A stretch of DNA of 37,900 bases from Bacillota bacterium (GCA_021827745.1 JAKAUI010000056.1:1-37900), one strand, 5' to 3'. Counted from the stretch's first letter, positions 26,208 through 34,208 are shown. Numbers and translations are program-made. Notes: generated by a model not told the origin, from the letters alone.

Positions 26208-26537
26208 GTGCGACTCGTCTTTGCAGTGGTGCAGGACAAAGACGCGGTCCGGATCCTCGATGAGTTGGTGAAGCAGAACTTTCGAGCCACCCGGCTGGCC
26301 AGCACCGGCAGCTTTCTGCGCGAGGGCAACACGACGCTGTTTTTGGGCGTGGAGGACGACCAGGTGGAAACGGTGGTGAATCTGATCGGCCGGCTCGGTC
26401 GCAAGCGAGAGAAGGTGGTGACGCCGATGGCCACCGTCGGGGCGCCGATGGACTCCTACGTCCCCTTCCCGGTCGAGGTGCAGATCGGCGGTGCGACGAT
26501 CTTCACCCTGCCGGTGGAGCGCTTTGAGCGATTCTGA
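26208..26537 (+). CDS. darA: Cyclic di-AMP receptor DarA/PstA (DUF970)
   Basis: A 109-residue PII-like trimeric protein that binds c-di-AMP. Family features are LVFAVVQDKDAVRILDELVK at the start, RATRLASTGSFLREGNTTLF, then a T-loop-like VGAPMDSYVPFPVEVQIGGA. The function beyond sensing c-di-AMP is not settled in the family. GTG 26208 is the natural N-terminus. The 3' end overlaps the holB start. Confidence 0.95.
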   Translation: MRLVFAVVQDKDAVRILDELVKQNFRATRLASTGSFLREGNTTLFLGVEDDQVETVVNLIGRLGRKREKVVTPMATVGAPMDSYVPFPVEVQIGGATIFTLPVERFERF

Positions 26538-27411
26538 GCCTTCGATCTGGGATCAGCCGGCGCTGGTCGGTCAGGGGCACCTGAGGCGACCCCTGGACCG
26601 CTGTGTCGGGCACAGCTTCTGGGTGTCGGCAGCCCGGGCTGAAGACGCCTCAGAGGCAGCCTGGCTGCTGGCCTGCCGGTGGGCCGGCCACGAGCACGAG
26701 TCCTGGCCGGCAGATGTGGCCCGCTACCGGCAGCCGTCGATCGAGGTGCTGCGCGATGACGTGGTGGACGGGGCGCGGCTCCTGCCCCTGGCCGGTGCGC
26801 GCAAGGCGATCGTTGTCGAGCTGATGGAGATGGCGCGCAGCGACCATCTGAACACCCTGCTCAAGCTGACCGAGGAGCCGCCGGACTATCTTGGCCTCTT
26901 CATCGCAACGTCCGCCCGCACCGTCTTGCCGAAGACGCTGCGTTCGCGGCTCTTCCCGCTGCGCCTGCGCCCCCTGCCGGAGGACGAGCTGAGCACCTGG
27001 CTGGAGCAGCGCCAGGGCATCTTGCCGCAAGACGCCCAGCGCTTGGCGAGACAGGCGGAGGGCTGGACCACCCAGGCGCTGGCCCTGTCCGCCGCAAAGC
27101 CGCAAAGCCGTTGGCCTGCCCTTCAAGACACGCTGCGCCGCGGTGGGGTGGCCGGCTTGGCCGCCGCCGGTCCCCTGGCCGACGGCATCGGAGAGCTCTT
27201 GGAGGACCTGGAGCGGGAGTTTGCCGGGACAGAAGCTGACGACCGCGGTTTCTCCCGACGGGCGAGGTGGCATCTGGGCCAGGCCCGCCGTCATTTGGCC
27301 CGCAATGCCAATCGCAAGCTGGTGCTGGACAATCTGCTCACCCGTCTGGCCAGCGACCTCGCCAAGCTGGAGCGCGGTCAGCGGCTTTCGGTCGGTTGGC
27401 CCGAGTGGTGA
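26524..27411 (+). CDS. holB: DNA polymerase III subunit delta prime
   Basis: A clamp-loader subunit of about 295 residues. SDHLNTLLKLTEEPPDYLGL and KTLRSRLFPLRLRPL are the conserved delta-prime/DnaX core. The P-loop region has lost its Gly-Lys motif (HSFWVSAARAEDASEAAWLL), and the zinc-finger cysteines are absent, so it should not bind ATP. This is common among delta-prime subunits, though the erosion here looks complete. TTG 26524, four bases after GGTGGAG, gives a normal N-terminus and overlaps darA by 14 bases. ATG 26491 is too far inside darA. It overlaps rsmI at the other end. Confidence 0.9.
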   Translation: MSDSEPSIWDQPALVGQGHLRRPLDRCVGHSFWVSAARAEDASEAAWLLACRWAGHEHESWPADVARYRQPSIEVLRDDVVDGARLLPLAGARKAIVVELMEMARSDHLNTLLKLTEEPPDYLGLFIATSARTVLPKTLRSRLFPLRLRPLPEDELSTWLEQRQGILPQDAQRLARQAEGWTTQALALSAAKPQSRWPALQDTLRRGGVAGLAAAGPLADGIGELLEDLEREFAGTEADDRGFSRRARWHLGQARRHLARNANRKLVLDNLLTRLASDLAKLERGQRLSVGWPEW

Positions 27412-28331
27412 GCGAAGAGCGCACCCCGGAAGCCCCGGGCGCGCCCGCACCCCAGACCTGGACGCTGGCGCACCCGGAGCGGATGGAGGCGGCCCTCTAC
27501 CTCTGCCCGACGCCGATCGGAAATTTGGGCGACATCACATTGCGCACGCTCTGGGTGCTGAGCCAGGCCAAGGTGGTGCTGGCGGAGGACACCCGCCGGG
27601 CCCGGGTGCTGCTTCAGAGCTATGCCCTGAAGCCGCCCGAGCTCCTGTCCTACCACAAGTTCAATGAGGCCAGCCGCTGTGCCGAGGTGGTGGCCCACCT
27701 TAGGGCCGGCCAGAGCGTGGCCCTCTTGTCGGACGCCGGCACCCCGCTTTTGGCTGATCCCGGAGCCAGGCTGGTCGGTGCCGTGCTGGCCGAGGGGCTC
27801 TTAGTGATCCCGCTGCCCGGTGCCCAGGCGGTGTGGCCGGCCGTGACGGCCTCCGGCCTTCCGGCGCTGCCCGTACATGTCGAGGGGTTTCTGCCCAGGC
27901 TGAAACCAGCGCGCCGAAGGCGCCTGGCGGCCCTGGCCACACTGAACGATACCCTGGTCTTTTACGAGGCGCCCGGCCGCACCGTTGCCTGCCTCAAAGA
28001 CATCGAGGCCGTGCTCGGTGATCGAAAGGGCTGTCTCGCTCGGGAGATCACGAAGCGCTACGAGACCTTCTGGCGGGGATCCGTTTCCGAGCTGGTCGGT
28101 CGGATCGGTGCCGAGACGGTGCGAGGAGAGGTGGTGCTGGTGGTGGCGGGCGCCGAGCCGACCGGGGAATCTAAAGAGGACCTAGAGCAAGAGGTGCATG
28201 CCCTCTTGGCCCAGGGGCTGAGCAGCCGGGACATCCGAGCCAAGCTGAAAGAGCAGGGGCAGAGCGCCAACGAGGCGTACCGGGCCGCCGCGCGTGGCCG
28301 CCGGGACGAGACAACGAAAGAACCACGGTGA
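27408..28331 (+). CDS. rsmI: 16S rRNA 2'-O-ribose C1402 methyltransferase RsmI
   Basis: A SAM-dependent tetrapyrrole-methylase-fold enzyme that methylates C1402 of 16S rRNA. LYLCPTPIGNLGDITLRTL, AEDTRRARVLLQSY, SDAGTPLLADPG and ITKRYETFWRGSVSEL are family signatures. I give the GTG at 27408 that overlaps the holB stop (GTGA; 307 residues). ATG 27483 would give 282 residues and trims a Pro/Ala-rich lead, so it is a real alternative. The C-terminal helix-rich tail (SSRDIRAKLKEQG) is as in B. subtilis YabC. Confidence 0.95.
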   Translation: MSEERTPEAPGAPAPQTWTLAHPERMEAALYLCPTPIGNLGDITLRTLWVLSQAKVVLAEDTRRARVLLQSYALKPPELLSYHKFNEASRCAEVVAHLRAGQSVALLSDAGTPLLADPGARLVGAVLAEGLLVIPLPGAQAVWPAVTASGLPALPVHVEGFLPRLKPARRRRLAALATLNDTLVFYEAPGRTVACLKDIEAVLGDRKGCLAREITKRYETFWRGSVSELVGRIGAETVRGEVVLVVAGAEPTGESKEDLEQEVHALLAQGLSSRDIRAKLKEQGQSANEAYRAAARGRRDETTKEPR

Positions 28332-28372
28332 AGTGGGGCAAGGTGGATGCCGGGAAATGCCGCTCAAGTCGT

Positions 28373-28401
28373 TTGACAAGCCCACGGACCGGTGGTACAT
28401 G
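28373..28401 (+). promoter_or_regulatory. Promoter of abrB
   Basis: A perfect TTGACA (28373-28378), 17 bases, then an extended -10 TGgTACATG (28393-28401). Confidence 0.7.
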
Positions 28402-28446
28402 AAGTGGCGAGATGAAGAGCTATGTACGAATGGGAGTTGTGCGGTG

Positions 28447-28704
28447 ATGAAGGCGACCGGGATCGTTCGACGCGTCGATGAACTGGGACGGGTGGTGCTA
28501 CCAGTCGAGCTCCGGCGCACCCTGGACATCAGCGACCGCGATGCCCTCGAGATCTTCACGGACGATGAGTGCATCGTGCTCAGAAAGTACCAGCCTGACT
28601 GCATCTTCTGCGGCAGCATGGAAAACATCCAGCAGCACAAGGGCAAACCTGTCTGCGCCCGCTGCCTGACCGAGATGGGGAGCAAGGCTCAAGTCGCCAG
28701 ATAG
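28447..28704 (+). CDS. abrB: AbrB-type transition-state regulator with zinc-ribbon tail
   Basis: An 85-residue regulator. The swapped-hairpin DNA-binding domain (KATGIVRRVDELGRVVLPVE, then LRRTLDISDRDALEIF) is nearly that of B. subtilis AbrB. The C-terminal half carries Cys52-x2-Cys55 and Cys70-x2-Cys73, a likely zinc ribbon that B. subtilis AbrB lacks. ATG 28447 gives the exact family N-terminus. The open frame continues upstream but has its own promoter at 28373-28401. It closes the conserved holB-rsmI-abrB series. AbrB proteins usually repress post-exponential genes and might bear on the neighbouring pilus operon. Confidence 0.94.
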   Translation: MKATGIVRRVDELGRVVLPVELRRTLDISDRDALEIFTDDECIVLRKYQPDCIFCGSMENIQQHKGKPVCARCLTEMGSKAQVAR

Positions 28705-28731
28705 CAGGTTGTCCCAAGGTGCCCGAGACCT

Positions 28732-28769
28732 CTGCACCCGCCCGGCATCGGGCGGGTGCAGTTGCCTTT
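28732..28769 (+). terminator. Terminator after abrB
   Basis: A 13-bp perfect stem CTGCACCCGCCCG / CGGGCGGGTGCAG (28732-28744, 28749-28761) then TTGCCTTT. It also lies just beyond the 3' end of the convergent pilus operon and could serve both. Confidence 0.8.
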
Positions 28770-28779
28770 AGGCCAGACG

Positions 28780-29394
28780 CTAGGGGCCAGCGGTAACCTG
28801 GCGCAGACTGGGCATGATCTGCAGGGTTCCCTTAACCACCAAGGTGAACGACGCGCTGACCTGACCATCGGTGACCGTGATCTGCCAACTGCCGTCTTGT
28901 GGTTCGTTGCTGGTCCAGGGCACGTACAAGGTGCCCTGTTGCTGAGAGCCGTCGATCGAGAATGGCTTGGCATTGAGCGCGGCGTAGTCGACCGTCTGGC
29001 CCTCGATCGGAACGGCGACTTGAAAGGAGGGCGGAAGAACAAAATGCACGGGCCGGACTGCACCGTCCACCACCACTGAGATCGCCTCGCCGCGAGCTGC
29101 CTGGCGGGCGCCTCCTTGAATGGAGAAGGACGGAGCCGGACGCACCCGGGCGAGGACGACAATGGCGTGGCTTGAAAAGGCCCACAGACCGCGATCGTCC
29201 TCGACCCAGAGCGAGATCAGGTAGACGCCGGGGGCGGAGTAGCTGCCGGCGCGGCCAAACCATATCTGCCGGATCAGGGCGTGCCCGGGGGCCGGATCAT
29301 AGGAGGTGTCGATCACCGGGACCGGCGCCCCCACCCACACGACTGACGGCACCGCAAAGGAAGCCACCGGACCTGGATAGCTAATCGGACCCAT
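28780..29394 (-). CDS. PKD/Ig-like domain protein, last gene of the T4SS/Tad-like operon
   Basis: A 204-residue protein with no signal peptide or membrane segment that I can see. Residues about 25-85 resemble a PKD fold: DTSYDPAPGHALIRQIW, then APGVYLISLWVEDDRGLWAF. A second beta-rich region ends in DGSWQITVTDGQVSASFTLV, like an Ig domain. ATG 29394 follows GGAGGTG. It overlaps the TadE-like gene by 14 bases, so it belongs to the operon. A surface-exposed or tip component is a fair guess, but the export route is unclear. Confidence 0.7.
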   Translation of the reverse strand: MGPISYPGPVASFAVPSVVWVGAPVPVIDTSYDPAPGHALIRQIWFGRAGSYSAPGVYLISLWVEDDRGLWAFSSHAIVVLARVRPAPSFSIQGGARQAARGEAISVVVDGAVRPVHFVLPPSFQVAVPIEGQTVDYAALNAKPFSIDGSQQQGTLYVPWTSNEPQDGSWQITVTDGQVSASFTLVVKGTLQIMPSLRQVTAGP

Positions 29395-29839
29395 GGGGCA
29401 CCTCCACATCCGCGTAGACGATCTGAGCCAGGCTAAGGCCGAAGAAGGCAGTGGAGAACTGCAGGCGGCCGGCGACCCCGGGCCACAAGAAGCGATAGCC
29501 GGTGTTGGGATCGGTCGTGCCAGCGGGACAGACGACGACCGACGGAGCGCCTACTGGGACCAGCGCCGCTGGCAGGTCGGCCAGCAGCACCGATGCGAAG
29601 GTTTGCGTGGCCCGACGGGCATCGAGTTGTGGGCCTGACGGCCCGATCGGGAGCTCTACCTGGGCCCCGGCGGCATGAAGGGCAAGAACCAAGGCCGAAT
29701 AGGCCTGAAACCGAGCCCACAGAGCCCGTTGCAGGACCAGGCCGCCGCCCAGTGACGCCATCAGAAGGAGCTCGACGAACAGGGCCAGGATGTAGATGAC
29801 ATGCCCATGGTCATGGCGCTGCCGGGGCGACCGCTTCAC
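29381..29839 (-). CDS. TadE/TadG-like pseudopilin (second)
   Basis: A 152-residue protein with a short basic lead, one N-terminal hydrophobic segment (VIYILALFVELLLMASLGGG) and a beta-rich outer part, the layout of TadE/TadF pseudopilins. GTG 29839 is nine bases after AGGAGG and is chosen over GTG 29860. It overlaps the upstream TadE-like gene by 29 bases. Only topology and context support the family call. Confidence 0.6.
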   Translation of the reverse strand: MKRSPRQRHDHGHVIYILALFVELLLMASLGGGLVLQRALWARFQAYSALVLALHAAGAQVELPIGPSGPQLDARRATQTFASVLLADLPAALVPVGAPSVVVCPAGTTDPNTGYRFLWPGVAGRLQFSTAFFGLSLAQIVYADVEVPHGSD

Positions 29840-30251
29840 TGTCCACAACCTCCTGCTCACCGAATTGGACAGTCGTGTTGCCGAGGCCGAGCAGCGTGAA
29901 AGGAAAGCCGTGAAGCGGCACCCGGACAGCGACCGTGATGGTCATGGGCTGACCCCAGGGAACGGCCGGAAGGGGTCCGACGACAGTCGGCTGAACGACA
30001 AGACCGGCGTCGGCCAGGGACTGGGCAACACTCTGGGACACGGCTGGGGTCACGCCTCCAGCCAGTGCGGCAGTCTCGGATCCGATCTGGGCGGCGAACG
30101 CGACATCTGTAGACCAGGCGGCGATGTGGAGGGCGGCTAGGCCGCCGAACAGGGTGAGCAGCAAGAGCGGAAGCGCTAAGGCCGTTGCCACATACACGTC
30201 GAGGCTGCCTCGGGCTGTGAAGGGCCTACGGACCGGTCGTGATCGGTACAT
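29811..30251 (-). CDS. TadE-like pseudopilin (first)
   Basis: A 146-residue protein. ARGSLDVYVATALALPLLLL with TLFGGLAALHIA recalls the TadE opening (RGQALVEFALVLPLLLLLLF), with Asp in place of the Glu that normally follows the cleavage site. A secreted region follows. ATG 30251 overlaps the Flp-like gene by 26 bases. No clear ribosome site. Confidence 0.65.
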   Translation of the reverse strand: MYRSRPVRRPFTARGSLDVYVATALALPLLLLTLFGGLAALHIAAWSTDVAFAAQIGSETAALAGGVTPAVSQSVAQSLADAGLVVQPTVVGPLPAVPWGQPMTITVAVRVPLHGFPFTLLGLGNTTVQFGEQEVVDSEAVAPAAP

Positions 30252-30441
30252 TGAGCCAGGCCGTGACGATGTCTTTGATGTGGGTGCCAACCGCCGTGAA
30301 GGCGAACAAAATAACCCCAGTCAGGCTGATCGCCGCCAGCGCCATGATGCCTTGGGCGATATAGGTGGACAGGTCCCCGCGCTGTCCGCGCAGGAGGCGG
30401 GTCGCGAGCTGCCAGCGGGCGAGGAGAGAGGGAACAGACAT
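30226..30441 (-). CDS. Flp-like small pilin candidate
   Basis: A 71-residue protein with a basic N-terminal third and a single hydrophobic helix (STYIAQGIMALAAISLTGVI, residues 25-44, running to about 52). Size and position match Flp/pilin subunits of Tad systems, but the usual Gly-x4-Glu-Tyr processing site is not present (GDLSTY instead). ATG 30441 follows AAGGGG by ten bases and starts one base after the TadC stop. It may be the main subunit or a small anchor. Confidence 0.5.
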   Translation of the reverse strand: MSVPSLLARWQLATRLLRGQRGDLSTYIAQGIMALAAISLTGVILFAFTAVGTHIKDIVTAWLNVPITTGP

Positions 30442-30442
30442 C

Positions 30443-31093
30443 TTACAGAATCCCCTTTCCAGGCAGGAATCCGAATTGGCGGACCAGCGTGACCAGATGT
30501 GGGTACCCAAACAAGATGGCGGCATTGATCATGAACAGGCCGGCCAGAACGGTGAGCAGATAGGGCACGAAGGCGGCCTGACGCCGAATCAAAGCCGTCC
30601 GGGACTGGCGGGCGATCGACTCCTGGGCGGCCATGGTCTGGCGGAGGGGAACGCCCAGGGTTTCACCGGCCCGAATGGCGGAAATCAGGTTGCGGCCGGA
30701 TGGGAATGCAAGATCCCGGGAGAGCCGAGCCAGGGCGGAAGAAAGGTCAGACGAACTGAGCAGCTCCTCACGAAACGACCGCAGCGGGGGGCTGAGCGGT
30801 CCCATGGCGTCAACGGGCAGGTGCAGCATGGTCGTGACCACGCTCAACCCCTCCTCGGCGGAGATGCGCAGAAGGAGCAGCAGGTCCGGAAGCCAGGCAG
30901 CCCGTGCCTGCAGCTCGCGCCTCCAGGCCAGGCGCTGAATGGCCGGACCGACCTGATACGAGATGATCAGCCACAGCGGGGTGAGTGGGGGCCAGATCCA
31001 GCTGAGGCCGACGCCAGCCCAGATGGCGAGGTAAGAGGGCGGTCGTCGCCAGGTCACAGTGGCCACGGCCAGCGACATGGCGGCCACGTGCAT
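30443..31093 (-). CDS. TadC-like inner-membrane platform protein (T2SSF domain)
   Basis: A 216-residue membrane protein with hydrophobic segments at both ends around a soluble T2SSF domain: LPDLLLLLRISAEEGLSVVT, REELLSSSDLSSALARLSRD and SAIRAGETLGVPLRQTMA. The last is the family's E-x-LG-x-PL signature. The C-terminus is a membrane anchor. ATG 31093 touches the upstream stop (TGATG). GTG 31099 is an alternative. Pairs with the TadB-like gene as the platform. Confidence 0.8.
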   Translation of the reverse strand: MHVAAMSLAVATVTWRRPPSYLAIWAGVGLSWIWPPLTPLWLIISYQVGPAIQRLAWRRELQARAAWLPDLLLLLRISAEEGLSVVTTMLHLPVDAMGPLSPPLRSFREELLSSSDLSSALARLSRDLAFPSGRNLISAIRAGETLGVPLRQTMAAQESIARQSRTALIRRQAAFVPYLLTVLAGLFMINAAILFGYPHLVTLVRQFGFLPGKGIL

Positions 31094-31749
31094 CACCACA
31101 GCAGCGACTCAGGCTGGAACCAGGGTGTCGCCAGCATGGACGCCGTCGTGACCAGTACCCAGGCGCTGAGCCACCTGCCGACGCCGGTCTGAAACAGACC
31201 GAGGCTGGTCGGCGATGCGGCGACCATGGCGATCAGCACAACCTCGACGCCAAAGAACAAGGCCGTGGCGGCGCCGATGGCGGCCTGCTCGCTGCGCCAC
31301 TGGGCGGCCAGGGTCGCCCGTTGCTCGACCTCCTGGAGCAGAATCAGCAGCGGCCTCTGATGGCTCAGGCCGGACTGAACAGAGTCGCTGATGAAGAGGT
31401 GGCGAAGCGAGGTCTGCAGCCAGTGGGGGGCGCTGGGGCTGCCCAGGAGAAAGTGCGCCTGCTCTCCTCCCGCCGCCAGAATGTCGTCCGGCTGCAGGCT
31501 GAGAGCGCTCATCTCGAGCATCGACTCCAGGCACCGCTCGGTCGCCGAAAAAGTCTGCCGGAGGGCCCGATTGCGCTGCCATTTGCCTGCAGCCGGCGGA
31601 ATCATGACGCAAAGCAGCATCGCCGGCACGACGGTGATTGCGCCGCCCCACAGCCATCCTGCCACCGCACCAATCGGCACCAGGACGAGCGGGCGGCAGA
31701 GCTGCGCGAAGACCGCAGCCACCAGCATGGCCACCAGCCAGGCGATCAC
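31093..31749 (-). CDS. TadB-like inner-membrane platform protein
   Basis: A 218-residue protein with two N-terminal and two C-terminal hydrophobic segments. The cytoplasmic part (RCLESMLEMSALSLQPDDIL, then LQEVEQRATLAAQWRSEQAA) is a T2SSF-like domain of the TadB type, in a reduced form. The GTG start overlaps the CpaF stop (GTGA). TadB/TadC pairs work with a CpaF-type ATPase to move pilin. Confidence 0.75.
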   Translation of the reverse strand: MIAWLVAMLVAAVFAQLCRPLVLVPIGAVAGWLWGGAITVVPAMLLCVMIPPAAGKWQRNRALRQTFSATERCLESMLEMSALSLQPDDILAAGGEQAHFLLGSPSAPHWLQTSLRHLFISDSVQSGLSHQRPLLILLQEVEQRATLAAQWRSEQAAIGAATALFFGVEVVLIAMVAASPTSLGLFQTGVGRWLSAWVLVTTASMLATPWFQPESLLW

Positions 31750-32747
31750 AGGGCTGCCTCCCGGTCGGCGGGTCGTGACCAGGTGAAGGTGCCATCGTGA
31801 TCCTCGATGGCGGCCACCACCGTCCCGCCTGCCGCCCGCGCCATAACCACGATCAAGCCGAGCTCGCTGCGGAATGATTGCTCCAGAAAACCGGTGGACG
31901 CTGACGGCATCGCCGTTTGGGCCAGCCAGGCCAGACGCTGGTGGACCCGGTCAGCAGAGAGGGCGTGGATGGTGGCAAAGGAGCCGGAGTGGCCGGAAGT
32001 CAGGGCCAGCAGCCACTCGAAGGCCTCACCGCCGCGGAGCTCGCCGATGCCGAGCCGGTCCGGGCGCAGGTGGAGTGCGTGGCGCACCGCATCCCGTGTC
32101 GAGACGGCGAAGCGACCCTCGCGGTTGGCAGGTCTAGTTTCCAGTTCCACGACGTGCGGGTGGCAGTCGGCCAGAAAGAGCTCGCGGACTTCCTCGACGA
32201 CCACAATCCGGTCGTCCGCAGGCATCTGGGACACCATCCAGCGGGTCAGTGTGGTCTTTCCGGCGCCAGTCGGCCCCGCGACCACGAACGACCTGCGGCT
32301 GTGCGCGATGCCAAGGAGGCGGGCTTCCACCTCGGCGTCAAAGGTCCCGGTCTCCCGCAGCAGGTCGGCGGTCCAGCGCCTGGGGCGGTGAATGCGCACG
32401 GAAACGGACGGCTCCAGGGAGTACGGAGGGATGGTCAGTCCGACCCGGCAGTGACCTAGAGTGATGGACTGGAAGGGTTGAGCCAGGGACAGATCCCGTC
32501 CTCCGGCGGTGGCGAGGTGGAGGGCGAGATCGAGGGCGACGACTGTGGACGCCAGGCTGCCCGCTGCCAGGAGACGCCCGTCCCGGCAGATGGTCAGGCT
32601 GGTGCCGCAGACGAAGATGTCCGAGACGTGGGGATCCGCCACAAATGGACCGAGCGGTCCCCAGGGCGGTTCATGCGGAACGTCCGGCAGGCGCGGCGCC
32701 TCTCGATTAAAGATCACCGCCCGGTCGGGCTGGTTCAGCGGCTGCAC
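31746..32747 (-). CDS. CpaF/TadA-type secretion ATPase (VirB11/GspE superfamily)
   Basis: A 333-residue ATPase. Walker A GPTGAGKTT at 158-166, acidic IVVVEEVRELFL, the His box (SGHSGSFATIHALSADRVHQ) and HALHLRPDRLGIGELRGGEA are complete, so it should be active. The GTG start follows GAGGTGA at six bases and overlaps the TadZ-like gene by 41 bases. It is the only hexameric ATPase of this class in the operon and might serve both the Tad-like and the T4SS-like halves, since VirB11 and CpaF are homologous. Confidence 0.9.
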   Translation of the reverse strand: MQPLNQPDRAVIFNREAPRLPDVPHEPPWGPLGPFVADPHVSDIFVCGTSLTICRDGRLLAAGSLASTVVALDLALHLATAGGRDLSLAQPFQSITLGHCRVGLTIPPYSLEPSVSVRIHRPRRWTADLLRETGTFDAEVEARLLGIAHSRRSFVVAGPTGAGKTTLTRWMVSQMPADDRIVVVEEVRELFLADCHPHVVELETRPANREGRFAVSTRDAVRHALHLRPDRLGIGELRGGEAFEWLLALTSGHSGSFATIHALSADRVHQRLAWLAQTAMPSASTGFLEQSFRSELGLIVVMARAAGGTVVAAIEDHDGTFTWSRPADREAAL

Positions 32748-33633
32748 TGGCTGTCACCTCGTGAATGCGAAGCCTGTGGAAGAGGTCGCGAAACGGGGCC
32801 AACACTGGGGCCGGCAGTGGGCGGCCAGCGACCAGGAGGTCCACTGGAGCCAAGCGCAGTCTCGGCAGCGCCAGGGCGCCCGGCGGCATCGGATGGCAGC
32901 GGCCCAGCACCGCATTGGCAACCTGGACATCCCCAGCGATTGTCGTCTGCCGCCGCAGCGTAGGAGCGGCCACCACACCGACGCACACACCGCCGGCCGT
33001 CTCGGTGGGGCCGTCGACGATGGTCAGAGCCGGCCAGGGCAAGATGGGACCGGCGGAATCCAGGACGAATCGGCCGAGTTTGGGCCCAAGGATCGGGTGC
33101 GAGGCCAGGTGAACCCGAAGCAGACCGTCGACCGAGCGATCGAGCAGGTGTGCGGGCGCACCCTGAGAGTGGCTGTAGAGGAAAAGGCCAAGTGCGACCG
33201 TACTCTGGCCGAGACTTCCCGACATACGGCGACAGGCGATCAGGGTCTGGGGCGGAAGGGCCGCCGCCAGCGATTGGAGCAGCATTGAGCCGGTGAACGC
33301 ACCGCGCAACACATGGCGGACGCCTGCCCGGCGCAGTCCGACGGTGACGGAGCGATCGAAGACGGAATCCGGGAGGATATAGATGATCCGGGCCTTAGGA
33401 ATTGGCAGGTTCCGCAGGAAGTCGATCGGATGGGCCGGCATGTCGGGAAGGCGGTGGGCAAGGACTAAAACTGCCGGCCCGTGTGCAGCCAGGGCGTCTG
33501 TCAGAAGCGATGCCGAACGTACCTCTGCAAGCACCTCGACAGTCTCATGCTGCTCCAGGAAGCGGCAGACGGCATCTCCGTCCAAGTGACTGTGGGCGGC
33601 AACGACGATTCCGGGCCGCTTCAGGGCAGCCAC
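32707..33633 (-). CDS. TadZ/CpaE-like protein with degenerate P-loop
   Basis: A 308-residue protein. Residues about 7-125 resemble an atypical receiver domain (VAAHSHLDGDAV, LVLAHRLPDMPAH, RIIYILPDSVFDRSVTVGLR), as at the N-terminus of CpaE/TadZ. Then follows a MinD/ParA-like region in which the P-loop reads GSLGQST with Gln143 where the Lys should be, so ATP hydrolysis is unlikely. GTG 33633 overlaps the CpaB-like stop by 13 bases. TadZ proteins place Tad machines at their site in the cell. Confidence 0.65.
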   Translation of the reverse strand: MAALKRPGIVVAAHSHLDGDAVCRFLEQHETVEVLAEVRSASLLTDALAAHGPAVLVLAHRLPDMPAHPIDFLRNLPIPKARIIYILPDSVFDRSVTVGLRRAGVRHVLRGAFTGSMLLQSLAAALPPQTLIACRRMSGSLGQSTVALGLFLYSHSQGAPAHLLDRSVDGLLRVHLASHPILGPKLGRFVLDSAGPILPWPALTIVDGPTETAGGVCVGVVAAPTLRRQTTIAGDVQVANAVLGRCHPMPPGALALPRLRLAPVDLLVAGRPLPAPVLAPFRDLFHRLRIHEVTASAAAEPARPGGDL

Positions 33634-34196
33634 GGCAGCACGACAACCTTCCCAGAACTGACCGCAAACTCCACCACTTCTGCCTGCGCCTCGCTCAAAC
33701 CGACGGCCACGAAGCTCCCTTGGGCTGTGGATGAGACGCTGCTGACCGTGGCCCTGGGAACCAGGACTTGCGGTGGTGTGCTGTTGAGCAGGAGCATCAC
33801 AGCACCCTTCGCAGCAAGCCCGGCAGGCACCACAGGCACCGGAATGGTGACCACAAGCTGCGTCGGCAATGGTGCCTGCGGCAACGGGAGGCGGGTCACC
33901 GAGTCTGCGCAGATGACCGCATGGGACGGCAGTGCGCGGACGAGATGCCATCCGACCGGAGCGTAGGAAAGCGCGCCCTGGGGAAGCGTTGAACCGGCAA
34001 GCACCAAAACAGGGGTCAGGTCCGAGCTGACCACTCTGGCTCCGGCTGGAAGGGGTCTGGAGGTCAGCCAGAGGGTGACCGACGCAGGCCGAACCGGGAA
34101 GATGGCCAGCGCCAGTGCGAGGCACGACAGCCCCAACGCCGTCATCGACCCTAGTTTGTTCCCTGGACGAAGTGCGCTGAGGCGGGGGAGCTCCAC
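33621..34196 (-). CDS. CpaB/RcpC-like SAF-domain protein
   Basis: A 191-residue protein with one N-terminal membrane segment (GLSCLALALAIFPVRPA) and then a SAF-like domain (TSRPLPAGARVVSSDLTPVL, then HAVICADSVTRL), typical of CpaB/FlgA proteins. The C-terminal half is beta-rich (QVLVPRATVSSVSSTAQGSF). The GTG start is seven bases after GGAGG. In diderms CpaB works beside the secretin. In a monoderm it is probably a wall-side assembly protein. Confidence 0.75.
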   Translation of the reverse strand: MELPRLSALRPGNKLGSMTALGLSCLALALAIFPVRPASVTLWLTSRPLPAGARVVSSDLTPVLVLAGSTLPQGALSYAPVGWHLVRALPSHAVICADSVTRLPLPQAPLPTQLVVTIPVPVVPAGLAAKGAVMLLLNSTPPQVLVPRATVSSVSSTAQGSFVAVGLSEAQAEVVEFAVSSGKVVVLPWLP

Positions 34197-34208
34197 AGTG
34201 AGGCCTCC

